NCBI RefSeq assembly: GCF_003253115.1
Contig: NZ_QEQF01000004.1
Span: 62,001 to 126,000 of the forward strand
DNA from: Haemophilus_A paraphrohaemolyticus_A
GTDB lineage: Bacteria > Pseudomonadota > Gammaproteobacteria > Enterobacterales > Pasteurellaceae
DNA length: 64,000 nt
Direction: 5' to 3'
The notes beneath the pieces were generated by a model. The model saw only the letters and a program-made list of their open reading frames with translations, did not search any database and was not told where the DNA came from. Shown here one piece after another: positions 43,200 through 52,311 of this stretch (position 1 is its first letter; the number at the start of each line of letters is the position of its first letter). Both the position numbers and the translations under genes were made by a program.

Positions 43200-43786
43200 C
43201 GCATAAGCCAGTTACGTAGCATTTCCTTGCCATACTCGGTAATAAAAGATTCGGGGTGGAACTGCACCCCGTAAATTGGCAGAGTTGCGTGTTTGAATGC
43301 CATTAACACCGCTTGATCGCAAACTGAAGTTGCCACAAGCGGTGTTTTTTCAAGAGACTTTTGTGAAATCGCCCACGAGTGATAGAGCCCGATATTGAAG
43401 GTTTTAGGCAAACCATTAAACAGCGGATTCTCTTCAAGCTGGTTTAATGGACGCTGTTGCCCGTGCCGAACCTCAGCAAGGTTATATAGCTCGCCACCAA
43501 AAAATTCCGCAATGGTTTGATGCCCTAAGCAAACACCTAAAATAGATTTACGTTGAGAATAACGTTCTAACATCGCAAAATTATTTGGATAAGCCCGCGG
43601 CACATCAGGTCCTGGCGAAATCAGAATATCGCTAAAATTGTCTACTTCATCCAAATCCAATTCCTCGCTAAACACAATCTGCATCGGAATATTGAGTTCA
43701 CGACAAAGCGGGCGAAGTAGATCGACGAGGTTGAAAGTAAAAGAGTCGTGGTTGTCGATGATAAGGAGATTTTTTGAATCAAACAT
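43196..43786 (-). CDS. pabA: Aminodeoxychorismate/anthranilate synthase glutamine amidotransferase subunit
   Basis: A 196-aa class I glutamine amidotransferase. The catalytic Cys is in GVCLGHQ (about residues 83-89), and His-Glu in QFHPES (about 171-176); the start IDNHDSFTFNLVDLL is the PabA/TrpG signature. It supplies ammonia to PabB (folate) or TrpE (tryptophan); the two roles cannot be separated here, and no pabB/trpE is adjacent. It converges with the MFS gene, sharing the palindromic TTAA. Confidence 0.88.
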   Translation of the reverse strand: MFDSKNLLIIDNHDSFTFNLVDLLRPLCRELNIPMQIVFSEELDLDEVDNFSDILISPGPDVPRAYPNNFAMLERYSQRKSILGVCLGHQTIAEFFGGELYNLAEVRHGQQRPLNQLEENPLFNGLPKTFNIGLYHSWAISQKSLEKTPLVATSVCDQAVLMAFKHATLPIYGVQFHPESFITEYGKEMLRNWLMR

Positions 43787-43846
43787 TCTATTCTGTATCC
43801 AGTTATCTTTTAAGCAAAGGTCGTTAAGTATATCAAAATCTTAAGA

Positions 43847-44641
43847 TTACTCCGCCCATGCTTCCATCGTTAATTTCTTTCCAAAGTGGCTTTCAATAAG
43901 GCGTTCGGTAATCGCGTGCTGTGGGTGTAACAATACCTCTTTGGTTGTGCCATATTCTAAAATCTCACCTTCGTGCATCACGAGTAATTTGTCGCTGATG
44001 TGTTTGATCAAGCCGAGATGCTGCCCAATGTAGATAAACGAAAGGGCGAGACGTTGTTGAAGCTCAAGCATTAAGTTGATCATTTGGGTTTTGACTGAGA
44101 AATCCAAAGTGCTAGAGGTATCATCAATAATCAGGATTTCTGGTTCTAAAATAAGGGCTCGTGCAAGAGCAACACGCTGTTTTTGACTGTTGGAGGCCAG
44201 TGAAATGGGGGTTAGCACGTGATCTTTATAAAGCCCAACTAATTTGAGCGTTTGGAAAATGCGTTCATTACGTGCCTCTTCAGATAGCTGAGTTGCCATT
44301 CGAAGCGGGGCATCTAAAATCTGTCCGATGTTGTGATTGGGATCAAACGCATCATTCGGATCTTGAAACACCATTCGGATATGTTGGGCTCGGAAAGCGT
44401 AATCACCAAAAGCAAGCGGTTTATTTCGGAATAAGATTTGCCCAGAAGTCGGCTCAACCTGCCCAATGATCATTTTGGCAAGCGTGGATTTTCCTGAACC
44501 ATTTTCACCGATAATTGCAAGGGTTTCACGGCGATTTAGGGTAAAGGAAGCATCTTTTACCGCATAGAAATCGTACTTGTGGAAAAGGCTGCTACGTTCG
44601 ATAAAGCGTTTGCTTAAGTTTTGAATGTCTAGTAATGCCAT
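43847..44641 (-). CDS. sapF: Peptide ABC transporter ATP-binding protein SapF (orphan, degenerate motifs)
   Basis: A 264-aa ABC ATPase close to SapF, which partners SapABCD in resistance to antimicrobial peptides and haem uptake in Haemophilus. Walker A is GENGSGKST (intact). The signature reads LASNSQKQRVALARAL instead of LSGGQ. Walker B reads ILIIDDTSSTLD, with Asp where the catalytic Glu normally stands. The H-loop His in YIGQHLGL is kept. No other sap gene is adjacent; upstream is a REPIN-like repeat and fba. It could still act through a second ATPase (SapD), but its own hydrolysis may be weak. Confidence 0.88.
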   Translation of the reverse strand: MALLDIQNLSKRFIERSSLFHKYDFYAVKDASFTLNRRETLAIIGENGSGKSTLAKMIIGQVEPTSGQILFRNKPLAFGDYAFRAQHIRMVFQDPNDAFDPNHNIGQILDAPLRMATQLSEEARNERIFQTLKLVGLYKDHVLTPISLASNSQKQRVALARALILEPEILIIDDTSSTLDFSVKTQMINLMLELQQRLALSFIYIGQHLGLIKHISDKLLVMHEGEILEYGTTKEVLLHPQHAITERLIESHFGKKLTMEAWAE

Positions 44642-44676
44642 AATTGATAATCAAATTTGCATTCATTAAAAACATT

Positions 44677-44731
44677 CGTAGGGGCACTCTTTCTAGAAAG
44701 AAGAATCGGGCGTGTGCAACATGCCCCTACG
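44677..44731. repeat. GTAG-headed palindrome C upstream of sapF
   Basis: CGTAGGGGCA (44677-44686) and TGCCCCTACG (44722-44731) form a perfect 10-bp inverted repeat; inner palindromes TTTCTAGAAA and GGGCGTGTGCA lie between. It shares the GTAGG/CCTAC ends with doublets A and B. Confidence 0.6.
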
Positions 44732-44765
44732 AAAGAAAATAATGGTGCTTCGAAAACTATAAAAA

Positions 44766-44787
44766 AGACCGCTTTTGCAAGCGGTCT
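44766..44787 (-). terminator. Inverted uptake-word terminator of fba
   Basis: AGACCGCTT and AAGCGGTCT (44766-44787) form a 9-bp stem with a short loop. On the minus strand it runs into TTTTTTATAG. It lies 22 nt after the fba stop. Confidence 0.85.
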
Positions 44788-44809
44788 AAATTTGCGAAAA
44801 GTTGACAAA

Positions 44810-45886
<1,077 letters not shown>

Positions 45887-45963
45887 TTTTTGTTTCCTCT
45901 AAATGTTAAAAATTTGATTTTTGATCCCCCCTCTTTAGCAAAGAAGGGAGATTAAATTAGAAA

Positions 45964-47139
45964 TTAACCTTTCGCACGTTGTTCTAAAATTTCAACTGCT
46001 GGTAATACTTTGCCTTCTACAAATTCTAAGAAGGCACCACCACCAGTTGAGATGTAAGAGATTTTATCTGCAATACCGAACATATCAATTGCCGCTAAAG
46101 TATCACCACCACCAGCAATTGAGAATGCACCGTTTGCAGTTGCATCAACGATTGCTTGAGCTACAATTTCTGTCCCTTTACGGAAGTTAGGGAACTCAAA
46201 TACGCCCACTGGACCATTCCAAAGAATAGTTTTCGCACTGCGGATAATGGCTGCTAATTCTTCTGCTGATTTATCACCGATGTCGAAGATTGACTCATTT
46301 TCAGCCACTTCATTTACCGCTTTTTCAACTGCAAATGCAGTTTCAGAGAATTCTGTACCTACACGCACATCAACTGGCACTGGAATATTCGTTGCTTTTG
46401 ATAAGCTCTGTGCTTCAGGGATTAAATCTGCTTCGTATAAAGATTTACCTACATTGTGACCTTCAGCCGCAATGAAAGTATTTGCGATACCGCCACCCAC
46501 AATAAGTTGGTCAGCTACTTTTGATAAGCTGTCTAAAACAGTTAATTTGGTAGAAACTTTTGAACCACCTACAATTGCCAACATTGGACGTTGTGGTTCT
46601 TTTAATGCTTTGCCTAATGCGTCTAATTCAGCCGCTAATAATGGACCTGCACAAGCAACAGGTGCAAATTGTGCTACGCCGTGAGTTGAAGCTTGAGCAC
46701 GATGGGCCGAGCCGAATGCGTCCATTACAAATACGTCACAAAGTGCTGCGTATTTTTTAGATAATTCTTCTTCGTTTTTCTTCTCACCTTTGTTCACGCG
46801 TACGTTTTCAAGCACAACGATTTCGCCGTCTTTTACATCCACGCCATCTAAGTAGTCGCGCACTAAACGTACTGGCACACCTAAATCTGATGCATTTAAG
46901 TAATCAACGACAGGTTGTAGAGAATCTTTCTCTTCAAACACGCCTTCAGTTGGACGCCCTAAGTGTGAAGTTACCATCACTTTAGCACCTTTTTCTAACG
47001 CTAATTTTAATGTAGGGATAGTTGCACGAATACGTGCATCTGAAGTAACTTTGCCCTCTTTAACTGGAACGTTTAAATCCGCACGGATAAATACGCGTTT
47101 ACCTGCTAAATCAAGGTCTGCCATTTTGATAACTGACAT
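45964..47139 (-). CDS. pgk: Phosphoglycerate kinase
   Basis: A 391-aa glycolytic kinase with the usual two domains. The N-terminal RVFIRADLNVPVKEGK, SHLGRPTEG, and LLAAELDALGKAL, plus the C-terminal nucleotide-binding GPVGVFEFPNFRKGT and GGGDTLAA are intact. The promoter just upstream has a perfect TATAAT (minus strand, 47187-47192) and an FNR-like site. It leads into fba. Confidence 0.98.
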   Translation of the reverse strand: MSVIKMADLDLAGKRVFIRADLNVPVKEGKVTSDARIRATIPTLKLALEKGAKVMVTSHLGRPTEGVFEEKDSLQPVVDYLNASDLGVPVRLVRDYLDGVDVKDGEIVVLENVRVNKGEKKNEEELSKKYAALCDVFVMDAFGSAHRAQASTHGVAQFAPVACAGPLLAAELDALGKALKEPQRPMLAIVGGSKVSTKLTVLDSLSKVADQLIVGGGIANTFIAAEGHNVGKSLYEADLIPEAQSLSKATNIPVPVDVRVGTEFSETAFAVEKAVNEVAENESIFDIGDKSAEELAAIIRSAKTILWNGPVGVFEFPNFRKGTEIVAQAIVDATANGAFSIAGGGDTLAAIDMFGIADKISYISTGGGAFLEFVEGKVLPAVEILEQRAKG

Positions 47140-47186
47140 AGTGAGTTCCTCTTTTTAATCAAATTTTAAAATATAAAAACGGCTTG

Positions 47187-47227
47187 ATTATACCATTTTT
47201 TGATTAGATTTTATGAATATAGATCAA
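47187..47227 (-). promoter_or_regulatory. pgk promoter with FNR-like site
   Basis: TATAAT (47187-47192 on the minus strand) is about 31 nt (centre to centre) from TTGATCTATATTCA (47214-47227), whose left half is a perfect FNR half-site and right half 3 of 5. The same spacing is seen at adhE. Confidence 0.5.
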
Positions 47228-47342
47228 ATAATGCTTTATTTTCTTCGATAAAAGAAAATAATTTGACTACTCAACTCGTAAAATATTTTACTTTTTCGAC
47301 TGCTTGAATAGAAAATTGTTCTTACTTTATACGCCAAATTGG

Positions 47343-47780
47343 TTATAAATACAACGCCATCACGATGGCATTCTCTTTTTTTCCATCGGGCAATGGGTAA
47401 TAGTTTTTACGAACAGTGACCTCATTAAAGCCTAATTTCGTATAAAACTGTTGAGCTTTAGTATTGGATTCCCGCACCTCAAGCCAAAGCGTGAGCACAC
47501 CTTTTTTGCCTAATTCTTCAATTAACCCTTGCAATAATACTTTGCCATAGCCTTTACCTTGCTCGGTGGGATCGACTGCAATATTAAATAGCGTAGCTTC
47601 ATCCAACACGACATTACAAATGGCAAAACCAACAATTTTGCCTTGTTCAAGCAATTTTAGGTTTAAATAACGCTCACCTTGGTTATTCAACAACGTGCCT
47701 TTTGACCAAGGTATAATATGTGCTTGTTGTTCAATTTCGAATAAACGATCGAAGTCAGTTTCGATAATATGTTCAATCAT
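47343..47780 (-). CDS. rimI: Ribosomal protein S18 alanine N-acetyltransferase
   Basis: A 145-aa GNAT acetyltransferase. The acetyl-CoA loop LFNIAVDPTEQGKGYGKVLLQGLIEEL (motif A, QGKGYG about residues 75-80) and the KLGFNEVTVRKNYYP end are typical of RimI. It acetylates the N-terminus of S18. It lies downstream of arcC on the same strand, separated by an inverted uptake-word terminator. Confidence 0.93.
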   Translation of the reverse strand: MIEHIIETDFDRLFEIEQQAHIIPWSKGTLLNNQGERYLNLKLLEQGKIVGFAICNVVLDEATLFNIAVDPTEQGKGYGKVLLQGLIEELGKKGVLTLWLEVRESNTKAQQFYTKLGFNEVTVRKNYYPLPDGKKENAIVMALYL

Positions 47781-47800
47781 AGTCTTTTTCTATAAAAAAT

Positions 47801-47854
47801 AAGCGGTTAAATTTTATGTAAATTTTGCAAAATCTACAATAAATTCAACCGCTT
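47801..47854 (-). terminator. Inverted uptake-word pair after arcC
   Basis: AAGCGGTTAAATTT and AAATTCAACCGCTT face each other 17 nt after the arcC stop, with an inner TTTTGCAAAA palindrome. Confidence 0.65.
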
Positions 47855-47870
47855 TATGAACGCTTAGCAA

Positions 47871-48815
47871 TTAGTAAAACTCTACGCCTTCAACACACTT
47901 TGTCACGCGAGTTCCCGCTTTGCCTGCTACAATATCTTGAATCTGGGCAAGTGAGCCGATCGCCGCATCTTTGCCTGTCGCTTTAACGAAGTTGATTACT
48001 GCCTGTACTTTTGGTCCCATTGAACCTGGGGCGAATTCGGAAGCTAAGGCTTCAAGTGCCTCTGGGCTGCCTTTAGCAATTTTGCGTTGGGTCGGTTTTT
48101 GGAAATCAACACAAACAGCATCCACATCGGTGGCAATAATAAATAAATCAGCATTCAAGTTTTCTGAAATTACGGCGGTCGCTAAGTCTTTATCAACCAC
48201 AGCTTCCACGCCTTGTAATTCGCCTTTTTCATTGCGGAAACTTGGCACACCACCACCTCCGCCACAAATCACGATTTGATCTTGTGCGAGTAATGCTTTC
48301 ACCGCTTCAATGCCAGTCACACCGACAGGTTTCGGGCTTGGTACAGCACGGCGGAAATATTGTCCGTCAGCCATTACCGTCCAGCCTTTTTCCGCAGCTA
48401 ATTTTTCCGCTTCCGCTTGGCTATACACCTGGCCAATCGGTTTACTTGGTTTAGTAAACGCAGGATCGTGTTTATCAACAATCACTTGAGTCACGAAGGT
48501 TTGCGTTGGGTGTTGAGGAATTAGGTTGGTTAATTCTTGTTGTAACATATAACCAATCATTCCCACGGTTTGTGAAACTAAAATATCTAACGGATAGGGC
48601 TCAATTTTCGCATCTTGAGCGTAATAAGCTGCGTGTTGTAACGCAAGTAACCCCACTTGTGGCCCGTTGCCATGTGAAATCACAAGCTCATTATTGGATT
48701 TGATTTTAGCAAGCTGTTCTGCTGCGACGCGAATATTCGCTGCTTGATTTTGTGCCGTCATCGGCTCGCCACGTTTTAATAATGCATTGCCACCTAGAGC
48801 AACTACGATTTTCAT
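47871..48815 (-). CDS. arcC: Carbamate kinase
   Basis: A 314-aa kinase. The start VVALGGNALLKRG, the central CGGGGGVP and the GSMGPKVQA segment are characteristic of carbamate kinases. With ArcB it makes ATP from carbamoyl phosphate in the arginine deiminase/citrulline route. It lies 11 nt after arcB. No arcA (arginine deiminase) is in the window, as in some Haemophilus, suggesting citrulline is the input or ArcA is elsewhere. Confidence 0.97.
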   Translation of the reverse strand: MKIVVALGGNALLKRGEPMTAQNQAANIRVAAEQLAKIKSNNELVISHGNGPQVGLLALQHAAYYAQDAKIEPYPLDILVSQTVGMIGYMLQQELTNLIPQHPTQTFVTQVIVDKHDPAFTKPSKPIGQVYSQAEAEKLAAEKGWTVMADGQYFRRAVPSPKPVGVTGIEAVKALLAQDQIVICGGGGGVPSFRNEKGELQGVEAVVDKDLATAVISENLNADLFIIATDVDAVCVDFQKPTQRKIAKGSPEALEALASEFAPGSMGPKVQAVINFVKATGKDAAIGSLAQIQDIVAGKAGTRVTKCVEGVEFY

Positions 48816-48826
48816 TTTTCTTCCCC

Positions 48827-49831
48827 TTACGCCAAACTCGCCACCATCACCGCTTTAATTGTATGCATACGGTTTTCTGCTTGTTCGAATGCCACATTTG
48901 CTGGTGATTCAAACACATCTTCTGTTACTTCAATACCATTTGCCAAAGCGGGGTATTTTTCTGCAATTTGCTTACCAATTTTGGTTTCGCTATTGTGGAA
49001 CGCAGGCAAGCAGTGCATAAATTTCACTTTCGGGTTGCCCGTACGTTTCATCAACTCAGGGGTCACTTGATAAGGCATCAACATATCAATACGTTTGCCC
49101 CACGTTTCTAACGGCTCACCCATTGAAACCCACACATCAGTATGCACGAAATCCACACCTTTCACTGCTGTATCAATATCGTCGGTTACCGTAATTCGAG
49201 CGCCCGATTCTGCCGCAAATTTTTGACACATTTCAACCAGCGAATCTTCTGGTAACAATGCTTTTGGTGCACAGATACGCACATCCATCCCGAGTTTCGC
49301 CCCAATTAACAAGAGTGAATTCCCCACATTGTTACGTGCATCACCGATATAGACGTAGCTAATTTGGCTCAATGGTTTTTCGCAGTTTTCAATCATTGTT
49401 AGCACATCGGCAAGCATTTGTGTTGGGTGGAATTCATCAGTTAAGCCATTGAATACTGGTACGCCCGCATATTCTGCTAACTCATTGACAACTGATTGTT
49501 TAAAGCCACGATATTCAATCGCATCATACATTCTACCCAATACGCGAGCGGTATCTTTCATCGATTCTTTATGCCCAATTTGTGAAGACGTTGGGTCGAT
49601 GTAAGTCACGTGTGCACCTTGATCGTAAGCTGCCACCTCAAATGCACAGCGAGTACGGGTGGAGGTTTTCTCAAAAATTAACGCAATATTTTTACCTTTT
49701 AAACGAGGCTGCTCTGTGCCAGCATATTTCGCACGTTTTAAATCGCGTGATAAATCTAACAAATACTTAATTTCACGTTCGGTGTGGTTTACTAAACTGA
49801 GTAAATGTCTGTTTTTGAGATTAAATGCCAT
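48827..49831 (-). CDS. arcB: Ornithine carbamoyltransferase, catabolic type
   Basis: A 334-aa enzyme with the STRTRCAFEVAAYD carbamoyl-phosphate motif (about residues 55-68), HPTQMLAD and HCLPAFHN. It interconverts citrulline plus phosphate and ornithine plus carbamoyl phosphate. Its pairing with arcC (11-nt gap) supports the catabolic role; argF is an acceptable alternative symbol. Two ARG-box-like sites at 21-bp spacing lie upstream (49931-49965), pointing to ArgR control. Confidence 0.95.
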   Translation of the reverse strand: MAFNLKNRHLLSLVNHTEREIKYLLDLSRDLKRAKYAGTEQPRLKGKNIALIFEKTSTRTRCAFEVAAYDQGAHVTYIDPTSSQIGHKESMKDTARVLGRMYDAIEYRGFKQSVVNELAEYAGVPVFNGLTDEFHPTQMLADVLTMIENCEKPLSQISYVYIGDARNNVGNSLLLIGAKLGMDVRICAPKALLPEDSLVEMCQKFAAESGARITVTDDIDTAVKGVDFVHTDVWVSMGEPLETWGKRIDMLMPYQVTPELMKRTGNPKVKFMHCLPAFHNSETKIGKQIAEKYPALANGIEVTEDVFESPANVAFEQAENRMHTIKAVMVASLA

Positions 49832-49930
49832 AATGTGTACTCCTACTGTTGTGAGTTGAAAAATTAAGCTATTCTAGCAAAGCAAACGGTTGCCTTCAAA
49901 TAACACTTTCTTATAAAGAAATTTTAATAT

Positions 49931-49965
49931 TGAAAAATTATGCATTTATTTTTCATTTTTATTCA
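49931..49965 (-). promoter_or_regulatory. Tandem ARG-box-like operators upstream of arcB
   Basis: On the minus strand TGAATAAAAATGAA (49952-49965) and TGCATAATTTTTCA (49931-49944) each match 8 of 10 fixed bases of the ArgR half-site pattern TGAAT-N4-ATTCA. Their 21-bp spacing is that of known ArgR double boxes. Confidence 0.5.
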
Positions 49966-50070
49966 CTTTAATACAAGAGGGATTTTAATGAAATTATAAA
50001 GAAAGGAAGAGTTTATTTTTTACTCTCTCATCTTGTGAGGAAACAGGAGAAGTTGAGAACGAAGAAACGT

Positions 50071-50099
50071 ATAAAAAAACGCTCCCTTTCGGAAGCGTC
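50071..50099 (-). terminator. doxX terminator
   Basis: On the minus strand ACGCTTCC, loop GAAA, GGGAGCGT, then TTTTTTTAT: a strong GNRA-loop terminator 18 nt after the DoxX-family stop. Confidence 0.9.
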
Positions 50100-50116
50100 T
50101 GTTTATTACAAGCGGT

Positions 50117-50536
50117 CTATTTATTCGCTAATTTTGCATCTAATGATAAAGAACCTGCACCTTTCACTAAGAAAAGTAAGAATGCCATACAATACATAAT
50201 TGCTATTTCGCCTTTGTTTGATAACGGATCTAATACCGTTTCTGGTGTCATATGCATAAAGAAATATGCATATGCCATTTGACCTGCTAACAAGAATGAA
50301 ATGGGGCGAGTGAATAAGCCTAATGCTAATAATAAGCCGCCGCCGATTTCTAAGATGCCGCCTACCCCATACATTGAGAACAGAGGAACACTACCGTTTC
50401 CTCCTGTCATTGAGAAGGGAAATTCAAAGAATTTCGCTGTACCGTGTAATAAGAACATATAGCCGATAACCACTCGTGCTAATAAAAATACTACTGGGCT
50501 AAGTTTTTCGAATTTTTCAAATGCTTGATTCATCAT
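50117..50536 (-). CDS. DoxX family membrane protein
   Basis: A 139-aa inner-membrane protein with four helices. The opening LLARVVIGYMFLLHGTAKFFEFP and GGILEIGGGLLLALGLFTRP are DoxX-family signatures. Family members are quinone-linked or stress-linked membrane proteins without a settled role. It is divergent from a LysR regulator (130-nt gap), the arrangement expected if that regulator controls it. Confidence 0.9.
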   Translation of the reverse strand: MMNQAFEKFEKLSPVVFLLARVVIGYMFLLHGTAKFFEFPFSMTGGNGSVPLFSMYGVGGILEIGGGLLLALGLFTRPISFLLAGQMAYAYFFMHMTPETVLDPLSNKGEIAIMYCMAFLLFLVKGAGSLSLDAKLANK

Positions 50537-50665
50537 TTTTCCTATCTAAAGTTAAAGAAATGTAACAAAAATATGGCGTACATTGTAATTGAATCTTTCT
50601 GCTTGATCATTCCACTTTTTCTAAATAAACTTTTTAGCTCAGCTTAATAATATAAAATACGTAAG

Positions 50666-51556
50666 ATGAATGATTTTAAAGCGATGTCGGTTTTTGTGAC
50701 CGTGATTGAACAAGGTTCAATGCAAGCTGCAGCAGAAAAGTTGGCGATGACCCCATCTGCAATTACCCAGTCGATCCAAAAGCTAGAACAGCAACTCAAA
50801 ATTAAATTATTAAATCGCACCACCCGCAAAATATCGCTTACAGAAGCAGGTGAAGCCTTTTATCAACATGCCAGCCAAATGCATAAAAGTGCTGAAAATG
50901 CGATGAAAAGCGTCGAACTGTTGCGATCTTCTCCGATAGGTACGCTCAGAATTTCTTGCCCTTCAGGTTTAACCCGTTCTCCGTTTATTCAAGCCTTAAA
51001 ATTAATTCTGGAAGAACATGCTGATTTCAACATGGATCTTTCTTTTAAGGATGAAGCGGTTGATTTAATTGAAGAAAGGATAGACATCGCCTTACGTATC
51101 GGCACGCGTTCATTGGAAGACAATATGATCGCTCGCCATATTTATGATGTGAAATTGGCTATCGTGGCACATAAAGATTACCTCAAAAAGCATTTTTTGC
51201 CACAAACGCCCGATGAGCTGTATCAATTGGATTGGATTTATTTTGCTTCACTTGATCCCGACTATTTACAATTTTCTAGCCCTTTAGGCAAAGCTCATAT
51301 TAAACCTAACTATCGTATTAAAACCAATACACTTTTGGCAAGCCGAGACTTAACGCTACAAGGCTTAGGAATTTCCATTCAGCCTATCCTTGAGATAGAA
51401 AAAGAGCTTGCTGATGGCACGTTGGTACAACTTCTGCCCGAATGGGAATTGCCGAAGAATCCGATGTATTTAGTGACACTTCAGCGGGTGCAGTCGGAAA
51501 AAGTGAGAATAGCGGTGGAAGCGATTGTAGATTATTTTGAGAGGTTGAAAAGCTAG
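50666..51556 (+). CDS. LysR family transcriptional regulator
   Basis: A 296-aa regulator. The helix-turn-helix at about residues 18-37 (SMQAAAEKLAMTPSAITQSIQKLE) is standard, and the effector domain starts LRISCPSGLTRSPFIQAL. The group resembles the YafC/DsdC-like "DUF-free" LysR set with short C-termini; the ligand is unknown. It is divergent from the DoxX gene and is its likely controller. Its stop shares CTAG with the convergent comF. Confidence 0.92.
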   Translation: MNDFKAMSVFVTVIEQGSMQAAAEKLAMTPSAITQSIQKLEQQLKIKLLNRTTRKISLTEAGEAFYQHASQMHKSAENAMKSVELLRSSPIGTLRISCPSGLTRSPFIQALKLILEEHADFNMDLSFKDEAVDLIEERIDIALRIGTRSLEDNMIARHIYDVKLAIVAHKDYLKKHFLPQTPDELYQLDWIYFASLDPDYLQFSSPLGKAHIKPNYRIKTNTLLASRDLTLQGLGISIQPILEIEKELADGTLVQLLPEWELPKNPMYLVTLQRVQSEKVRIAVEAIVDYFERLKS

Positions 51557-52236
51557 GCTCTTGCTAACGTCCAAACTTGGACTTCTTTCACGCCTGCACG
51601 TTTAATCTCGCGACAAATCGCATTGAGCGTTGAGCCTGTGGTCACGACATCATCCACGATTGCAATTCGCTCGTAAAAAGTGCCCGCTTGTGGCTTAAAA
51701 CAAAAGGCGTTTTTCAGGTTCAAACGCCGTTCTTGTGCAGTCAATTCACGCTGTGAAGCGGTATGCCGAATACGGCTAAGGCTTTGCGTATCAAGTGGAA
51801 TATCCAACCATTGAGAAAGATGCCGAGCGATCAACTCCGATTGATTATAGCCTCGCCGCCAATGGCGCTGCCAAAAAAGTGGCACGGGCAAAATGGCCTC
51901 TGGGAGAGCCAAACCATGCTCCCGTTGAGCCTGTTTTACGGCTAATAACAACAGCCTTGCTAATGGTTGATCCAACCAATATTGCTGATGAAATTTAAAG
52001 CGATGAATCCAATCTGTAAGCGGTTTTTTATAGACAGAAATTTGCACCATTCGCTGCCATTTGGGCTCATTTTGCAGACATTCGCCGCAAGATAGTGCAT
52101 TTTCCGCCAACAAGCTGCCACAATGCCCGCAATAAGGCGAACGTGCTAAAAGCTTGACGCAGCGGCTACAAAAGCCGTGATGCACTATCGCCAGCGGCTT
52201 ATCACAATGAAAACAGCGGAAATCTAATCTATTCAT
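51553..52236 (-). CDS. comF: ComF family phosphoribosyltransferase-like protein
   Basis: A 227-aa protein. The N-terminal zinc-ribbon carries paired cysteines (CFHC, CSRC, CGHC, CGEC), and a phosphoribosyltransferase core follows with IAIVDDVVTTGSTLNA (about residues 190-205). ComF helps move single-stranded DNA through the inner membrane during natural transformation, consistent with the many uptake words in this window. It converges with the LysR gene with a 4-nt overlap (CTAG). Its upstream gap to mobAB is 75 nt. Confidence 0.92.
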   Translation of the reverse strand: MNRLDFRCFHCDKPLAIVHHGFCSRCVKLLARSPYCGHCGSLLAENALSCGECLQNEPKWQRMVQISVYKKPLTDWIHRFKFHQQYWLDQPLARLLLLAVKQAQREHGLALPEAILPVPLFWQRHWRRGYNQSELIARHLSQWLDIPLDTQSLSRIRHTASQRELTAQERRLNLKNAFCFKPQAGTFYERIAIVDDVVTTGSTLNAICREIKRAGVKEVQVWTLARA

Positions 52237-52311
52237 ATGCCCTCCGCTATTTACTTTACCAAATTGGCAAAAATGATTTTTCGAGCACGTTCGAAAAATG
52301 AGGAAATATTT

